From positions 23,275-87,274 of the forward strand of contig JBEAQU010000016.1 of NCBI GenBank assembly GCA_041163745.1: a stretch of 64,000 nucleotides of DNA, read 5' to 3'. Within the stretch, counting starts at the first letter, position 1. Each line of letters opens with the position of its first letter. The DNA comes from UBA6168 sp041163745. Its GTDB lineage: Bacteria > Bacteroidota > Bacteroidia > Chitinophagales > Saprospiraceae. A model generated the notes under the pieces. The model saw only the letters and a list, made by a program, of their open reading frames with translations, searched no databases and was not told the DNA's origin. Positions 17,636 to 27,312 of this stretch are shown piece after piece. Position numbers and translations under genes: made by a program.

Positions 17636-20548
17636 ATGATAGCCCGCCTCCCCGTCAGCCTGGCGCTCTGTTGCTGGATAAGCACAACCGCTTACGCACA
17701 AACCATTCTTCCCGAGCCTACCGCCGGTACTGTCCGCCAATACGTCGGCGAACAACGAAAAGCATCCCGTGAACGGTCATTGGTATCCAGGCTCCCATTC
17801 AGGAGCATCGGTCCCACCGTGTTCGGCGGTCGGGTGGTGGACGTGGACGTCCATCCCGACGATCCCACGGCCTTCCTGGTCGCCTATGCATCCGGTGGGT
17901 TGTGGAAGACCACCAACAACGGACATTCCTTCGAGCCGCTTTTCGAACAGGAGAGCGTCATGACATTGGGGGACGTCGCTGCGGATTGGCGCAACGGCCG
18001 GATATGGGTCGGAACCGGCGAGGTGAACTCGAGCCGTTCCAGTTATGCCGGTGTCGGTATGTTTCTGAGCCGGGACGGCGGCAGGACCTGGGCGCACAAG
18101 GGGCTGGCGGAGTCCCACCACATCGGTCGGGTCGTCCTGCATCCCGCGGATACCAATACGCTGTGGGTGGCTGTTCTCGGCCACCTGTATTCCCCGAATC
18201 CGGAACGAGGGGTATACAAGACCTCCGACGGCGGCGACACCTGGCGGAAAGTGCTGTATGTCAACGATACGACCGGTGTGGTCGATTTGCTGACCGATCC
18301 CGGCGATCCCGATGTGTTGTATGCGGCGGCCTGGACCCGGACCCGGTCCGCCTGGAATTTCACGGAATCGGGGCCAGGGTCCGGCATATGGCGGAGCGAG
18401 GACGGCGGGGAGTCATGGACCCATCTCACGGACGAAGGTTGCGGATTTCCCGTCGGGGACGGTGTCGGACGGATCGGATTGGCTGCTGCCGCCCGGCCGG
18501 AGGGCCCCAGCGTGCTCTATGCCGTCGTTGACAACCAAACGCTCCGCCCTGCGGCACCCGAAGCCGCCGCATCCAAGGGCCTGACCCGGGAACAACTCGC
18601 CGGCCTCTCCGTCCGGGATTTCCTGGCGCTGCCGGACGACCAAATCGATGATTTCCTTAAGGAAATGCGTTTCCCCAGGAAGTATACCGCCTCCGTCCTG
18701 AAAGCGCGCGTTCGGGATGGTTCCTTCACGCCGGCCCTCATCGCGGAATATCTCGACAATGCCAACGACCGGCTTGTCCAGACGGAGGTGGTCGGGGCGG
18801 AGGTATACCTGTCCCGGAACGGCGGCCGCACCTGGGAAAAGACCCACCCGGATTATTTGGACGACCTGTATTACACTTACGGGTACTACTTCGGTCAAAT
18901 CCGGGCGGCCTCCGGTTCCCCTGACCAACTGTACATCTTCGGCGTCCCGGTCCTCACCTCCCGTGATGCGGGCAGGACCTGGACCTCGATCGACGGGGAC
19001 AATGTCCATGGCGACCACCATGCCTTGTGGGTCAACCCTGCACGCAGGGGACATCTGATCCTGGGCAATGACGGTGGCGTCAACATTTCCTACGACGACG
19101 GGCAGCACTGGGTGAAGTGCAACGCCCCGCCGGTAGGACAGTTCTACTACATCGCGGCCGACATGGCCAATCCGTACAGGGTGTACGGCGGGCTCCAGGA
19201 CAACGGGGTCTGGATGGGGCCCTCCGATTACAGGGCAGGCACCTACTGGCACGGCAGCGGTCAGTATCCATGGAAATCCATACTCGGTGGGGACGGCATG
19301 CAGGTGGCGGTGGATCCGCGCGACAACCAGACGGTCTATACCGGTTTCCAGTTCGGTAATTACTTCCGGATCAATACGCAGACCGGGGAACGTACGCCGA
19401 TCACACCGCAGCGCGACATCGGGGAGCCTCCTTTCCGCTGGAATTGGCAAACGCCCATCCATCTTTCCCGACACCAACCGGACATCCTCTATATCGGGTC
19501 CCAACGTGTCCACCGGTCCCTGAACCAGGGAAAGGATTGGCAGGTCATCTCCCCGGACCTCACCATGGGGGGCAGGGCGGGTGATGTGCCGTTCGGGACG
19601 CTGACGGCCCTGCATGAAAGCCCGTTGCAGTTCGGCCTGCTGTACGCCGGCTCCGATGACGGGCTGCTTCATCTGTCCAGAGACGGTGGCCATTCCTGGT
19701 CCAGGGTTTCGGACCAACTGCCGGCTGGCAAGTTCTGGGTCTCCCGGGTCCAAGCCTCGGCCCATGCGGAGGGCAGGGTCTATGTGGCGCTCAACGGATA
19801 CCGGCAGGACGATTTCCGTGCCTTGGTCTACCGGTCCGACGATTTCGGGCAGCATTGGGTCAGAATCGGAACTGACCTGCCGCTGGAACCTGTCAATGTC
19901 ATCAAGGAGGATCCGGTTCATCCGGACTTGATTTATATAGGTACCGACCACGGTGTGTACGTCTCTTTCGACCAAGGGGCCGCCACCATGTCGCTTGGTA
20001 CCGGTCTGCCGGCTGCCCCTGTCCACGACCTGGAGGTCCAGCCTGTTGCCGGCGACCTGTTGGTGGGTACGCACGGCCGCTCGATCTACCTGGGTGATGT
20101 CTCCCTGCTGCAACAACTCAGCGACAGCATACGACAGGCACCGCTGACACTTTTTCCCTTGGAAAAGCTGGTGTGGCGGGACCATTGGGGTAGTCCCCGG
20201 AATGCCTGGTCGGATGCAGTACGGGAACCGTCCGTCCGGATTCCTTTGTTTTCGCCGTCCGGTGGTCAGGCTACATGGTCGGTCCGATACGAAGGGCTGG
20301 TCATACACGAACAGCTTCTCCGATTGGAAAAAGGACTGACGTACCTCGCGTACAACGGGGTGGTGAAGGCTGATGCCGCCAAGGCGTACCTGGCCTCGCT
20401 AAACAAGAAGACGAAGAACGGATCCGACGGGACTGCGCTGGGAGCCGTCGGCGGGAACGGATCCGAGTACCTTCGCAAAGGTTCCTACGAGGTGTTGGTG
20501 GAACAGGCGGACGGAATCCGACGCTCCGCAACCCTGGTGGTGGAGTAG
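17636..20548 (+). CDS. Large secreted BNR/VPS10 (sortilin-like) beta-propeller protein
   Basis: A 970-residue exported protein. The ATG at 17636 opens a signal peptide (MIARLPVSLALCCWISTTAYAQ); it lies downstream of a good promoter, whereas longer reading frames would start before it. The body is a series of beta-propeller blades with Asp-box/BNR motifs such as SRDGGRTWAH, TSDGGDTWRK, SEDGGESWTH, SRNGGRTWEK, SRDAGRTWTS and SRDGGHSWSR, the pattern of sortilin/VPS10 and 'WD40/YVTN/BNR-like' glycosyl-hydrolase-annotated proteins. The last about 130 residues lack Asp boxes. No sorting domain was obvious. The function of these abundant secreted Bacteroidota proteins is unproven; peptidase and carbohydrate-binding roles have been proposed. 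Confidence 0.85.
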   Translation: MIARLPVSLALCCWISTTAYAQTILPEPTAGTVRQYVGEQRKASRERSLVSRLPFRSIGPTVFGGRVVDVDVHPDDPTAFLVAYASGGLWKTTNNGHSFEPLFEQESVMTLGDVAADWRNGRIWVGTGEVNSSRSSYAGVGMFLSRDGGRTWAHKGLAESHHIGRVVLHPADTNTLWVAVLGHLYSPNPERGVYKTSDGGDTWRKVLYVNDTTGVVDLLTDPGDPDVLYAAAWTRTRSAWNFTESGPGSGIWRSEDGGESWTHLTDEGCGFPVGDGVGRIGLAAAARPEGPSVLYAVVDNQTLRPAAPEAAASKGLTREQLAGLSVRDFLALPDDQIDDFLKEMRFPRKYTASVLKARVRDGSFTPALIAEYLDNANDRLVQTEVVGAEVYLSRNGGRTWEKTHPDYLDDLYYTYGYYFGQIRAASGSPDQLYIFGVPVLTSRDAGRTWTSIDGDNVHGDHHALWVNPARRGHLILGNDGGVNISYDDGQHWVKCNAPPVGQFYYIAADMANPYRVYGGLQDNGVWMGPSDYRAGTYWHGSGQYPWKSILGGDGMQVAVDPRDNQTVYTGFQFGNYFRINTQTGERTPITPQRDIGEPPFRWNWQTPIHLSRHQPDILYIGSQRVHRSLNQGKDWQVISPDLTMGGRAGDVPFGTLTALHESPLQFGLLYAGSDDGLLHLSRDGGHSWSRVSDQLPAGKFWVSRVQASAHAEGRVYVALNGYRQDDFRALVYRSDDFGQHWVRIGTDLPLEPVNVIKEDPVHPDLIYIGTDHGVYVSFDQGAATMSLGTGLPAAPVHDLEVQPVAGDLLVGTHGRSIYLGDVSLLQQLSDSIRQAPLTLFPLEKLVWRDHWGSPRNAWSDAVREPSVRIPLFSPSGGQATWSVRYEGLVIHEQLLRLEKGLTYLAYNGVVKADAAKAYLASLNKKTKNGSDGTALGAVGGNGSEYLRKGSYEVLVEQADGIRRSATLVVE

Positions 20549-20565
20549 GGGTGGGCTCCGGTCGG

Positions 20566-20745
20566 TCAGGACCGGCCGGAGGATTTCAGTGATTCCAGCT
20601 GACGGGCCATGGCTTCCGCTTCTTCCATCAGCCGCGCATATCCTTTGATGTCCCCGGCCCGTTGGGTGTCCCGTGCTTCCTCGAGTTTGCGTGCGTAAGC
20701 CTTTTCGAGCGCTTTAACCGGGTCTTTCTTGAATAGTCCGAACAT
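20566..20745 (-). CDS. 59-residue DUF6435-like (Lacal_2735-type) protein
   Basis: A short gene on the minus strand, from an ATG at 20745 to TGA at 20566-20568. It encodes a charged, helical protein starting MFGLFKKDPVKALEKAY and continuing KLEEARDTQRAGDIKGYARLMEEAEA. This matches small conserved Bacteroidota proteins that begin MF-x-F/LFKxDP followed by KLxxxYxxxLEEAxxxQRxGDI. It is only 18 bp from the stop of the BNR gene, convergent with it. Function is unknown; the size and helical content suggest a small cytosolic helical bundle. Confidence 0.75.
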   Translation of the reverse strand: MFGLFKKDPVKALEKAYARKLEEARDTQRAGDIKGYARLMEEAEAMARQLESLKSSGRS

Positions 20746-21187
20746 GTCATTGGTGTTTTCACCGGGCTGGCCGGAAAGGGACGACCGATGCGCATCGCAA
20801 GCCGTGCGCCATCCTTCCCGAACAACTTCCTGGCAGGTTAGCAGCTATTAAATGCGGGTATGCGGTTTTTGTTTTCAACTTCTTCTTTTCCGCAGGGCCG
20901 GAAGATGGCCTCCGACCCGTTCCCGTTCCCGTTTCCTCCCCCTTCGAGTTTCCCGGAGCTGTGTTCGGACCAGAGCCGACAGCCGCCGCCCGCGCCGCCT
21001 GAATCGCGATGCATCTGCAACAAACACGGGTGCCGGCGATGGCGGAATCCGTTTTAATAGCTAATTTAACCGCCAATTTCCATATCCTCCCGGCAACAGT
21101 TGTCATCAACCAGCCGGACAGGAAGCGGACGGGACTGTAATAAAATGTTCCGTGCCGCCGTTATTCCGGAAACTGACCAAGAACTTT
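20746..21187. other. Intergenic region between the DUF6435-like gene and the TPR gene
   Basis: 442 bp without a supported gene. Reading frames of about 60-115 codons exist on both strands but have no recognisable content. No clear -33/-7 promoter was found. Confidence 0.5.
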
Positions 21188-24100
21188 ATGAACCAACACC
21201 GCCCGACCATGGTAGTCGCCGTATCCGTATGCCTCCCCGACCTGTTTGCCTCCTTGTCCCGCCGACGTGTCAGGATTTTCCTGGTGCTCCTTTGCGGGAT
21301 GGCCTTGCCGTACTGGTGCGGTGCTCAAAAGACGACGGTGTATTCCGATGCCTTGGCGGCCTACAAAAGGGGGCTGTCCTTCTTTGACAACGGCGCCTTC
21401 GGGCAGGCCATGCAGGAATACCGGCAGGCCGTCGACCTGCTGGGTCCGGCGAACGAACCCACCTGGCAATCGGTTCGCACGAAAGCTGCGCTCGGATATG
21501 CCACCGCCGCTATCCGGATCGGGCTGCCGGACGGGGAGAAGCTCATGGTGGATTTCATCCGGCAGCATCAGCCGGATCCCATCGCAGGACAGGCGCTGAT
21601 AGAAGTGGCCAACTACTTCCACAACGCCCGGGAATATGACAAGGCCATCGACTTTTTCAGCCAGGTAAATACCGACCATCTTTCCTATGCCCTGCGGTCC
21701 GAAGTGCTTTTCAAACTGGGTTACAGCTATTTCGTCCGCAAACAGTTCCAGGAGGCGGAGTATAATTTCATCCAGGTCAAGGACATGGAGGGAGCGTACT
21801 ACTACGCCGCCAATTATTACTATGGCCTGTGCCGATTCTTCTCAGATGCTTATTCCGAAGCCATCACCGCCTTCCGTAGGGTGGAACACGCGCGGGACTA
21901 CCAACCCCATGTTCCTTATTACATCACCCAGATTTATTTCGCCCAACGGGATTTCGACCAACTCATCCGGTATGCCGTGCCGAAACTGGCGGATACCTCC
22001 ATCAAAAACCTGCGGGAGATGAATCAACTCGTGGGACAGGCTTATTTTGAAAAGGCGGATTTTGCCAGTGCCTTGCCTTATCTGGAGAAATATGGGGAAA
22101 ATACAGCCAGGATGCGAGAGGAAGAGTTCTACCAACTCGCCTTCTGTCAATATAAGATGAACAAATACGATGCGGCGGCCCGCAACTTCCACGAGCTGAC
22201 ACAGGTACAATCCCCGCTGGGGCAGATGGCCTTGTATTACCTGGGAGACAGCCAACTGAGGCTCAAGGACAAGCAGTCCGCCAGGAACGCTTTCGCCGCC
22301 GCCAGCCGGATGTCCTTCGACCCTGCCATCCAGGAAACCTCCCTGCTGCATTTCGCGAAACTTTCCTACGAACTCCGTTTTGAAAAGGAAGCCCTGGCAG
22401 CCCTGCAATCCTTCGGCCCCTCCTCCAGTTACTATGGGGAGGCTCAGTCGCTGATGGGTCAGTTGTTCCTCAGCATCCGCGATTACGGACAAGCAGTCGG
22501 CACCTTGGAGGCCATTCCCAACAAGACCGCCAAACTCAAGGAGGCCTATCAGCAGGTCCTTTACCGGCAAGGCATGCAGTACGCCAAGGACGGCAAGCTG
22601 AATGAAGCGGCCAGCGCGCTTTCAAAGTCCCTCGAGACCGCTGTGAACCAGGAAATCAAGGCGCTGTCCCTTTTCTGGTTGGGGGATGTGCTCCATCAGC
22701 GCCAGGATTACAATCGCAGCATCGATTACCTCAACCAGTTCCTCACCCTGTCCAAATCCGTCCGGAACCTGCCGGAGGAGTCGTCTCCTTTCACAGCGAA
22801 TTACCTCCAGGGCTACAACTATCTGAAGAAGGGGAACTACACCACGGCCCAAAGCTACTTTCAGGATGCGGTGGCCGGTATAAAACGAAACCGTCGGACC
22901 ATCCGCAACAAAGAGGTCAAGGATGGCATACTCGGCGATGCAACCCTGCGTGCAGGCGATTGCATGTTCAAGAAAAACCAATATCGGGATGCCATCCGGT
23001 ATTATGACGAAGCCATCCAGGCGGCTTATCCCGGTTTCGAATATGCCTTGTACCAAAAAGCCATCATCGAAGGGCTCCGTGGAAACACCACCGAGAAGAT
23101 CCTGGCACTCGAGGATCTCGTCGCCAAATTTCCAGCTTCCGATTATGCGGATGACGCCTATTACCAGATGGGCACGGTGTATCAGGAGATGAACCAGATG
23201 GTCCGTGCGTCGGACGCCTTCCGCGGACTGGTGGAGAAATATCCCCATACCCCTTTGTTCAATGCGGCCCTGCTGCGCCTGGGGCTCATCGCCTACAACC
23301 AAGGGAATACCCAGTATGCCATCAACTTCTACAAGCAGGTATTCTCCCATAGCCCGGAAAAACCGGAAGCCGATGCCGCTTTGGCAGCGCTGCGGGAAAT
23401 CTACCTGAAGGACCTCGGCGATCCGGAGGGCTTCAACAGCTTCCTGGAAACGGTCCCCGGCTTCAAAATAGACAATGCACAGAAAGACGAGAACGCCTTC
23501 GCCGCAGCGGAAGCCGCATATGAGTCCGGTAATTACGACCGCGCCATATCCGCCTATTCCGATTATCTCGCAAAATATCCCAACGGAATACACGTCCAGG
23601 CAGCCCGATACCATCGGGCCGAAAGCTTCCTGGTGCAAAGACAATATTCCCAGGCTCTCAAAGACCTGGATTGGTTGGTTGACAAAGAACAGGGCCGCTA
23701 CTACGTGGATGCAGTCGGAAAAGCCGCCCGTATTCTGTACCACAACGAACAGGATTTCGAAAGGGCCTTCCAGTACTTTTCCCGCTGGGAAGCAATCGTC
23801 ACCGACCCGGACGACAAACTGGAGGCGCAGGTCGGGCTGCTGTATGCCGCCTACCGCCTCGACAAGCCGGATGCGGTCGCCGCCGCCGCCCAAAAGGTGC
23901 TGAACAACCCTGGCGCCACCAATGCCCAACTCAGTACCGCCCACTTCTTCTCCGGCAAACTTTCCTTCGACAAAAAGGACTATCGGAACGCGGCCACCTC
24001 CTTCGAGCAGACCATCTCCCTGATCGATAACGAACAGTCCGCAGAAGCCCGGTACCTCATCGCCCAGATCCTTTACCAACGTCGCGAACTGGAAAAGGCG

Positions 24101-24373
24101 AAGGAGCAATGTATGCAAAACAATACCGCCAATGCTGATTATCCTTTCTGGGCAGGCAAGAGCATCCTGCTCCTGTCGGATATCTACGCGGAACAAAACG
24201 ATCTCTTCAGTGCCAGGACGGTGCTGGAACTGCTCATCGAGAATTATTCCGTCCAGGACGACGACATCCTGCCAGCTGCCCGCCAAAAACTGGAATCCCT
24301 GAAAAGGTTGGAGGCCGGCGAAAGCCGATTGGAAAGAGAGAACGATTTCATGGACGACGGTTCGGGGAACTGA
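21188..24373 (+). CDS. Large tetratricopeptide-repeat (TPR) protein, exported
   Basis: A 1061-residue protein. A hydrophobic stretch with a positive N-region (SRRRVRIFLVLLCGMALPYWCGAQ) acts as a signal peptide; the ATG at 21188 was chosen as the nearest plausible start, though one at 21209 is possible. The rest is a superhelix of TPR units, for example ALAAYKRGLSFFDNGAFGQAMQEY, REYDKAIDFFSQV, DAYYQMGTVYQEMNQMVRASDAFRGL and EAAYESGNYDRAISAYSDYL. Such giant periplasmic TPR proteins (YbgF/BamD-like scaffolds) occur beside outer-membrane protein genes in Bacteroidota. The next gene, 49 bp downstream, encodes an outer-membrane barrel, so the two probably form an operon. Confidence 0.88.
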   Translation: MNQHRPTMVVAVSVCLPDLFASLSRRRVRIFLVLLCGMALPYWCGAQKTTVYSDALAAYKRGLSFFDNGAFGQAMQEYRQAVDLLGPANEPTWQSVRTKAALGYATAAIRIGLPDGEKLMVDFIRQHQPDPIAGQALIEVANYFHNAREYDKAIDFFSQVNTDHLSYALRSEVLFKLGYSYFVRKQFQEAEYNFIQVKDMEGAYYYAANYYYGLCRFFSDAYSEAITAFRRVEHARDYQPHVPYYITQIYFAQRDFDQLIRYAVPKLADTSIKNLREMNQLVGQAYFEKADFASALPYLEKYGENTARMREEEFYQLAFCQYKMNKYDAAARNFHELTQVQSPLGQMALYYLGDSQLRLKDKQSARNAFAAASRMSFDPAIQETSLLHFAKLSYELRFEKEALAALQSFGPSSSYYGEAQSLMGQLFLSIRDYGQAVGTLEAIPNKTAKLKEAYQQVLYRQGMQYAKDGKLNEAASALSKSLETAVNQEIKALSLFWLGDVLHQRQDYNRSIDYLNQFLTLSKSVRNLPEESSPFTANYLQGYNYLKKGNYTTAQSYFQDAVAGIKRNRRTIRNKEVKDGILGDATLRAGDCMFKKNQYRDAIRYYDEAIQAAYPGFEYALYQKAIIEGLRGNTTEKILALEDLVAKFPASDYADDAYYQMGTVYQEMNQMVRASDAFRGLVEKYPHTPLFNAALLRLGLIAYNQGNTQYAINFYKQVFSHSPEKPEADAALAALREIYLKDLGDPEGFNSFLETVPGFKIDNAQKDENAFAAAEAAYESGNYDRAISAYSDYLAKYPNGIHVQAARYHRAESFLVQRQYSQALKDLDWLVDKEQGRYYVDAVGKAARILYHNEQDFERAFQYFSRWEAIVTDPDDKLEAQVGLLYAAYRLDKPDAVAAAAQKVLNNPGATNAQLSTAHFFSGKLSFDKKDYRNAATSFEQTISLIDNEQSAEARYLIAQILYQRRELEKAKEQCMQNNTANADYPFWAGKSILLLSDIYAEQNDLFSARTVLELLIENYSVQDDDILPAARQKLESLKRLEAGESRLERENDFMDDGSGN

Positions 24374-24422
24374 CGCCGCCCGCTGCGAACCTCTTTTTCG
24401 ACATTCAAAAATCTTTGCCCAA

Positions 24423-26111
24423 ATGATGCCTTCCTATCCTTACCGGCTGCTGCCCCTCCTGTTATTGCCTTGCCTGGCGACCGCCCAGACGGATCTGCCG
24501 GCCGAGCAGGTACAGGTGGTCAAGGTCTTCGAAGCCAAGCTGGCCGAAACAGAAAAATACTCCCTCACACCGGTTCCCCTGCCGCTTGACACATCCATTC
24601 AGGCACAGGACTACAGGGTCCCGGAAAAAAGCTTCTCCGTGCAGTATCCGGCACCCCGGATACGACCGGTGAGCTTCAAGTCCGAAGACGAGGTGGCCGA
24701 CCTCCACCGGTTCATCGGCAAGCTCGGCGGCGGATTGCCCAACAGCCGCTATGGAGAAGGCTCTTATCATGCCTTCGTCCGGCCAGACAAACAGACGGCC
24801 TATGACATCGGCCTCAATCTCTTTCATCATGCGGCGGACTTCTCCTCCGACGCCGTCGAAAACCAGGCTTTCGGCTCTACCCGCGCCGCTGGAAAAGGCA
24901 CTTATTATTTTCCGCAGGGCTTTGCCGTACAGGCTGACATGGGATACACCGCCAACCGCTACAGTTACTACGGCTACAACTTCGACCCCGCATATCGGGG
25001 CGGATCCCAGGAAAAGGAGGCTGTCCGACAACAGTTCGGCATTTTCGACTTCGGTGCCCAATTGTTCAACGGGGTGCCTACGGCCGCGGATTTCAATTAC
25101 CAGGCCGGCATCGATTTCTATACGATGGGCGATGCGTTCACCGCCCGGGAAACCGGATTCAAATTCAGGGCGGAAGGTACCAAGTGGATCCGGGAAAAAC
25201 ATTCCTTCGACCTGGCGGTGGTCACCGACTTCTCATGGTACGACGATACCCTCCGGACGGCGGTGGACCTCCACAATTACACCCTGCGGCCGGCCTTCTC
25301 CTATCATGGCAAGACCTTCAAAGTGCGGGCCGGTGGCCGGCTGGTCTCCCACAAGGATGAATTCGAACTCTTTCCGGACCTGGAATGTACGCTGAACTTA
25401 TCCGGTGAACTCCTCTCCCTCGTCGTCGGTATGTCCGGCGACCTGCAAAAGAACAATTTCCGCAACCTCACCACCTACAACCCCTATCTTTATACGTCGC
25501 TGGAGGACGACATCCTCCGGAACACCCGTTATTTCGAAGCGTTCGCCGGTGTCCGCGGGGCGGTCAGGTCCATGGAATATTCCGCCCGGGTGGCTTACAA
25601 GCCGACAAACGACCTCGCGCTCTTCGTCGCCCGCGCCACCGAAACCTTGAATCCCGATCCCTTCGACCAGACCTTCCGCGTCACATACGATGATGTCAAC
25701 ATCATCCATATCTCCGCCACTGCCAAGGCGACCTTCCTGGAACGTTTGGATGTCACCGGCTTCCTCAGCTACAATATCTTCGACAAGGTGGACGAGTACA
25801 AGGCTTGGCATCTGCCCGCATTCCAGGCCAACCTGATCGGCAGCTATGCTACGGCGGACGGAAAACTGCGCACCAAAGCCCAGCTTTTTCTGGAAAGCGG
25901 GGTCTATTCGAATGTTCGTGGCGGAAGTGTCAATCGCTGGAAGAACCTGGGCGGTCTGTATGATGTCAGTCTCGGGGCGGAATACTGGTTCGCCGACCAT
26001 TTCGGGGCGTTCCTGGACCTGAACAACCTGCTGAATAACCAACGGGAAAGATGGTTGTTCTACCCTACCTACGGAATCAACGTGTTGGGAGGGGTCACGG
26101 CCCGGTTTTGA
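24423..26111 (+). CDS. Outer-membrane beta-barrel protein (TonB-dependent-receptor-like)
   Basis: A 562-residue exported protein with a signal peptide (SYPYRLLPLLLLPCLATAQ). The body is built from alternating amphipathic strands with many aromatic residues (YSYYGYNFDPAYRGG, FSWYDDTL, YTLRPAFSYHG, WYFADHF-type segments) and ends GVTARF, a terminal Phe typical of Bam-inserted barrels. No plug domain or TonB box was recognised, so it is not a complete TonB-dependent receptor. It follows the TPR gene in the same direction. Confidence 0.8.
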   Translation: MMPSYPYRLLPLLLLPCLATAQTDLPAEQVQVVKVFEAKLAETEKYSLTPVPLPLDTSIQAQDYRVPEKSFSVQYPAPRIRPVSFKSEDEVADLHRFIGKLGGGLPNSRYGEGSYHAFVRPDKQTAYDIGLNLFHHAADFSSDAVENQAFGSTRAAGKGTYYFPQGFAVQADMGYTANRYSYYGYNFDPAYRGGSQEKEAVRQQFGIFDFGAQLFNGVPTAADFNYQAGIDFYTMGDAFTARETGFKFRAEGTKWIREKHSFDLAVVTDFSWYDDTLRTAVDLHNYTLRPAFSYHGKTFKVRAGGRLVSHKDEFELFPDLECTLNLSGELLSLVVGMSGDLQKNNFRNLTTYNPYLYTSLEDDILRNTRYFEAFAGVRGAVRSMEYSARVAYKPTNDLALFVARATETLNPDPFDQTFRVTYDDVNIIHISATAKATFLERLDVTGFLSYNIFDKVDEYKAWHLPAFQANLIGSYATADGKLRTKAQLFLESGVYSNVRGGSVNRWKNLGGLYDVSLGAEYWFADHFGAFLDLNNLLNNQRERWLFYPTYGINVLGGVTARF

Positions 26112-26112
26112 G

Positions 26113-26165
26113 AAAAAAAAAAAACGGTGAACGCACCGGGACTTTATCCCGGTTCGTGTCACCGT
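26113..26165 (-). terminator. Strong hairpin with T12 tract on the minus strand
   Basis: A12 (26113-26124) is followed by a long imperfect stem: ACGGTGA at 26124-26130 with TCACCGT at 26159-26165, and ACCGGG with CCCGGT inside. On the minus strand this is a hairpin plus U12, a textbook terminator. On the plus strand it may only protect the 3' end of the outer-membrane protein mRNA. Confidence 0.65.
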
Positions 26166-26811
26166 CAATGAAACCTCAAAATTCCCGGAATTGGCGCTTA
26201 AACTCCGGCAGCACCAGGCTGCCTGTCGCTTCTGGGTATCTTGATCCCAACGCCGCGAACCTGGGTCTCAATAGAAGTAATTATGATTGGATATGTTCTT
26301 CAAATTAGGCTTGGCCCGCCATCTCCGCATGCCTGAAAAACCTTTTCATACAATACGTTGGCTAAACGCCCGGCGATGCCGGATGAACCACGCACCCGGT
26401 CCGTCCACACCATTGGAATGACCACTCGCCACCTTATCCTACACGAGGCAAGGGATTGCGGGCGGCTCCAACTGTTACACGGTTGCCGGATACGGTCGGA
26501 ACAAAGGACGGCAGTGATTACCTGCCGTCAAAGACGCATGAATCGGACGATGATTGAGCGAACTGCTGGGGGGGGATCCAGTAGGGAGGGAACATCATGT
26601 CAACGGTAGAGAAATTCCAAAAACGAAGCCAAATTGATCCTTCGGGAATGCGGACGACTTATCCGAAGGAAAATTTGATACTCTTACACTTTGCCTCTAT
26701 TGGATTTATAGATTCAGATGTCGAATAAAAAAATAACATGGAGGTCGGGCGGGTGGGGCGAAGACGGCCGGTAGGCCGGCCACTAGGTCCGTCCCACCGG
26801 CCTGGACAAAC
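26166..26811. other. Structured non-coding stretch; possible minus-strand ncRNA or long 3' UTR
   Basis: About 650 bp without a convincing gene. It contains perfect inverted repeats (GACGGCAG/CTGCCGTC at 26507-26529; CCGGC/GCCGG near 26370) and an AT-richer segment at 26600-26740. A minus-strand terminator closes its left end. Two tiny plus-strand frames exist: 26168-26308 (46 codons) and 26597-26728 (43 codons). The latter is preceded by AGGGAGGG about 6 nt before its ATG. Neither has a recognisable product. It does not look like tmRNA or RNase P RNA. Confidence 0.35.
26597..26728 (+). CDS. Possible 43-residue ORF with a strong ribosome-binding site
   Basis: The frame starts MSTVEKFQKRSQIDPSGMR and ends FIDSDVE. 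An AGGGAGGG sequence lies just upstream, unusual for this phylum. Base composition is more AT-rich than the neighbours. No family was recognised, and it may be chance. Confidence 0.2.
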   Translation: MSTVEKFQKRSQIDPSGMRTTYPKENLILLHFASIGFIDSDVE

Positions 26812-27249
26812 TCACTCCGCCCGTTGGAAAACGGTTTCAATGGACAACAGCGCCGGTTGGGTGGTATCCTGCGGAATCCGCTGGGCCAGTACCAGGGATC
26901 CTTCCGAACAGGATTTCACCAGGTAGGATTCGTCCTGGTATCCCGCGAAGGAAAGGTCGATGCGGGTGCGCTCCCCGTCTCTCCATTTCCAGGTTCCCGT
27001 CTTTGGTTCGGGTGATTCGGACGAGCCCGTCTGCACGACGGAGCCGTCAGGCCGGAAGGTATAGTTGGTGTTGAGGATCTCAGCCTGTGTCAAGGCGACC
27101 ATGGAGGGTCGGAGTTTGTCGGAAGCGACGTCGGTGGAGACGGCCTTCCAGGAGCCGCCGGTCAGTTCGCAGCCATCCTGTTGGCAGGAAGTGGAGGAGA
27201 GGAGCAAGGCGAGCAGCGCTCCGGAGAGTAAAATACCCGGTTTTTTCAT
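26812..27249 (-). CDS. Small lipoprotein, lipocalin-like
   Basis: A 145-residue lipoprotein. The signal peptide MKKPGILLSGALLALLLSSTSC ends in a lipobox (STSC), so the mature N-terminus is a lipidated Cys. The mature part starts QQDGCELTGGSWKAVS and has a NYTFRPDGSVVQTG ... GTWKWRDGERTRIDLSF pattern. That pattern is typical of short lipocalin-like domain proteins of Bacteroidota (first strand GxW, central GTW). No ligand is known. It lies 63 bp downstream of pyc on the same strand and may be co-transcribed. Confidence 0.75.
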   Translation of the reverse strand: MKKPGILLSGALLALLLSSTSCQQDGCELTGGSWKAVSTDVASDKLRPSMVALTQAEILNTNYTFRPDGSVVQTGSSESPEPKTGTWKWRDGERTRIDLSFAGYQDESYLVKSCSEGSLVLAQRIPQDTTQPALLSIETVFQRAE

Positions 27250-27312
27250 TGTTCGGTGGTTTTGTATTGAATGAATCCTGACAGCAAATCAGGTAAACAT
27301 GAGATATAAATA

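Noticed and set aside
18413..20308. Long minus-strand frame opposite the BNR/sortilin-like gene
   Set aside because: Same reason: no recognisable protein, and Asp-box motifs are on the plus strand.
20628..20825. 65-codon minus-strand frame near 20.7 kb
   Set aside because: It overlaps the DUF6435-like gene in another frame and has no recognisable content.
22622..24286. Minus-strand frame opposite the TPR gene
   Set aside because: Compositional artefact of a repeat-rich gene; no start signal or family.
26166..26811. tmRNA, RNase P RNA or SRP RNA in the non-coding stretch
   Set aside because: Their conserved core motifs were searched for by eye on both strands and not found.
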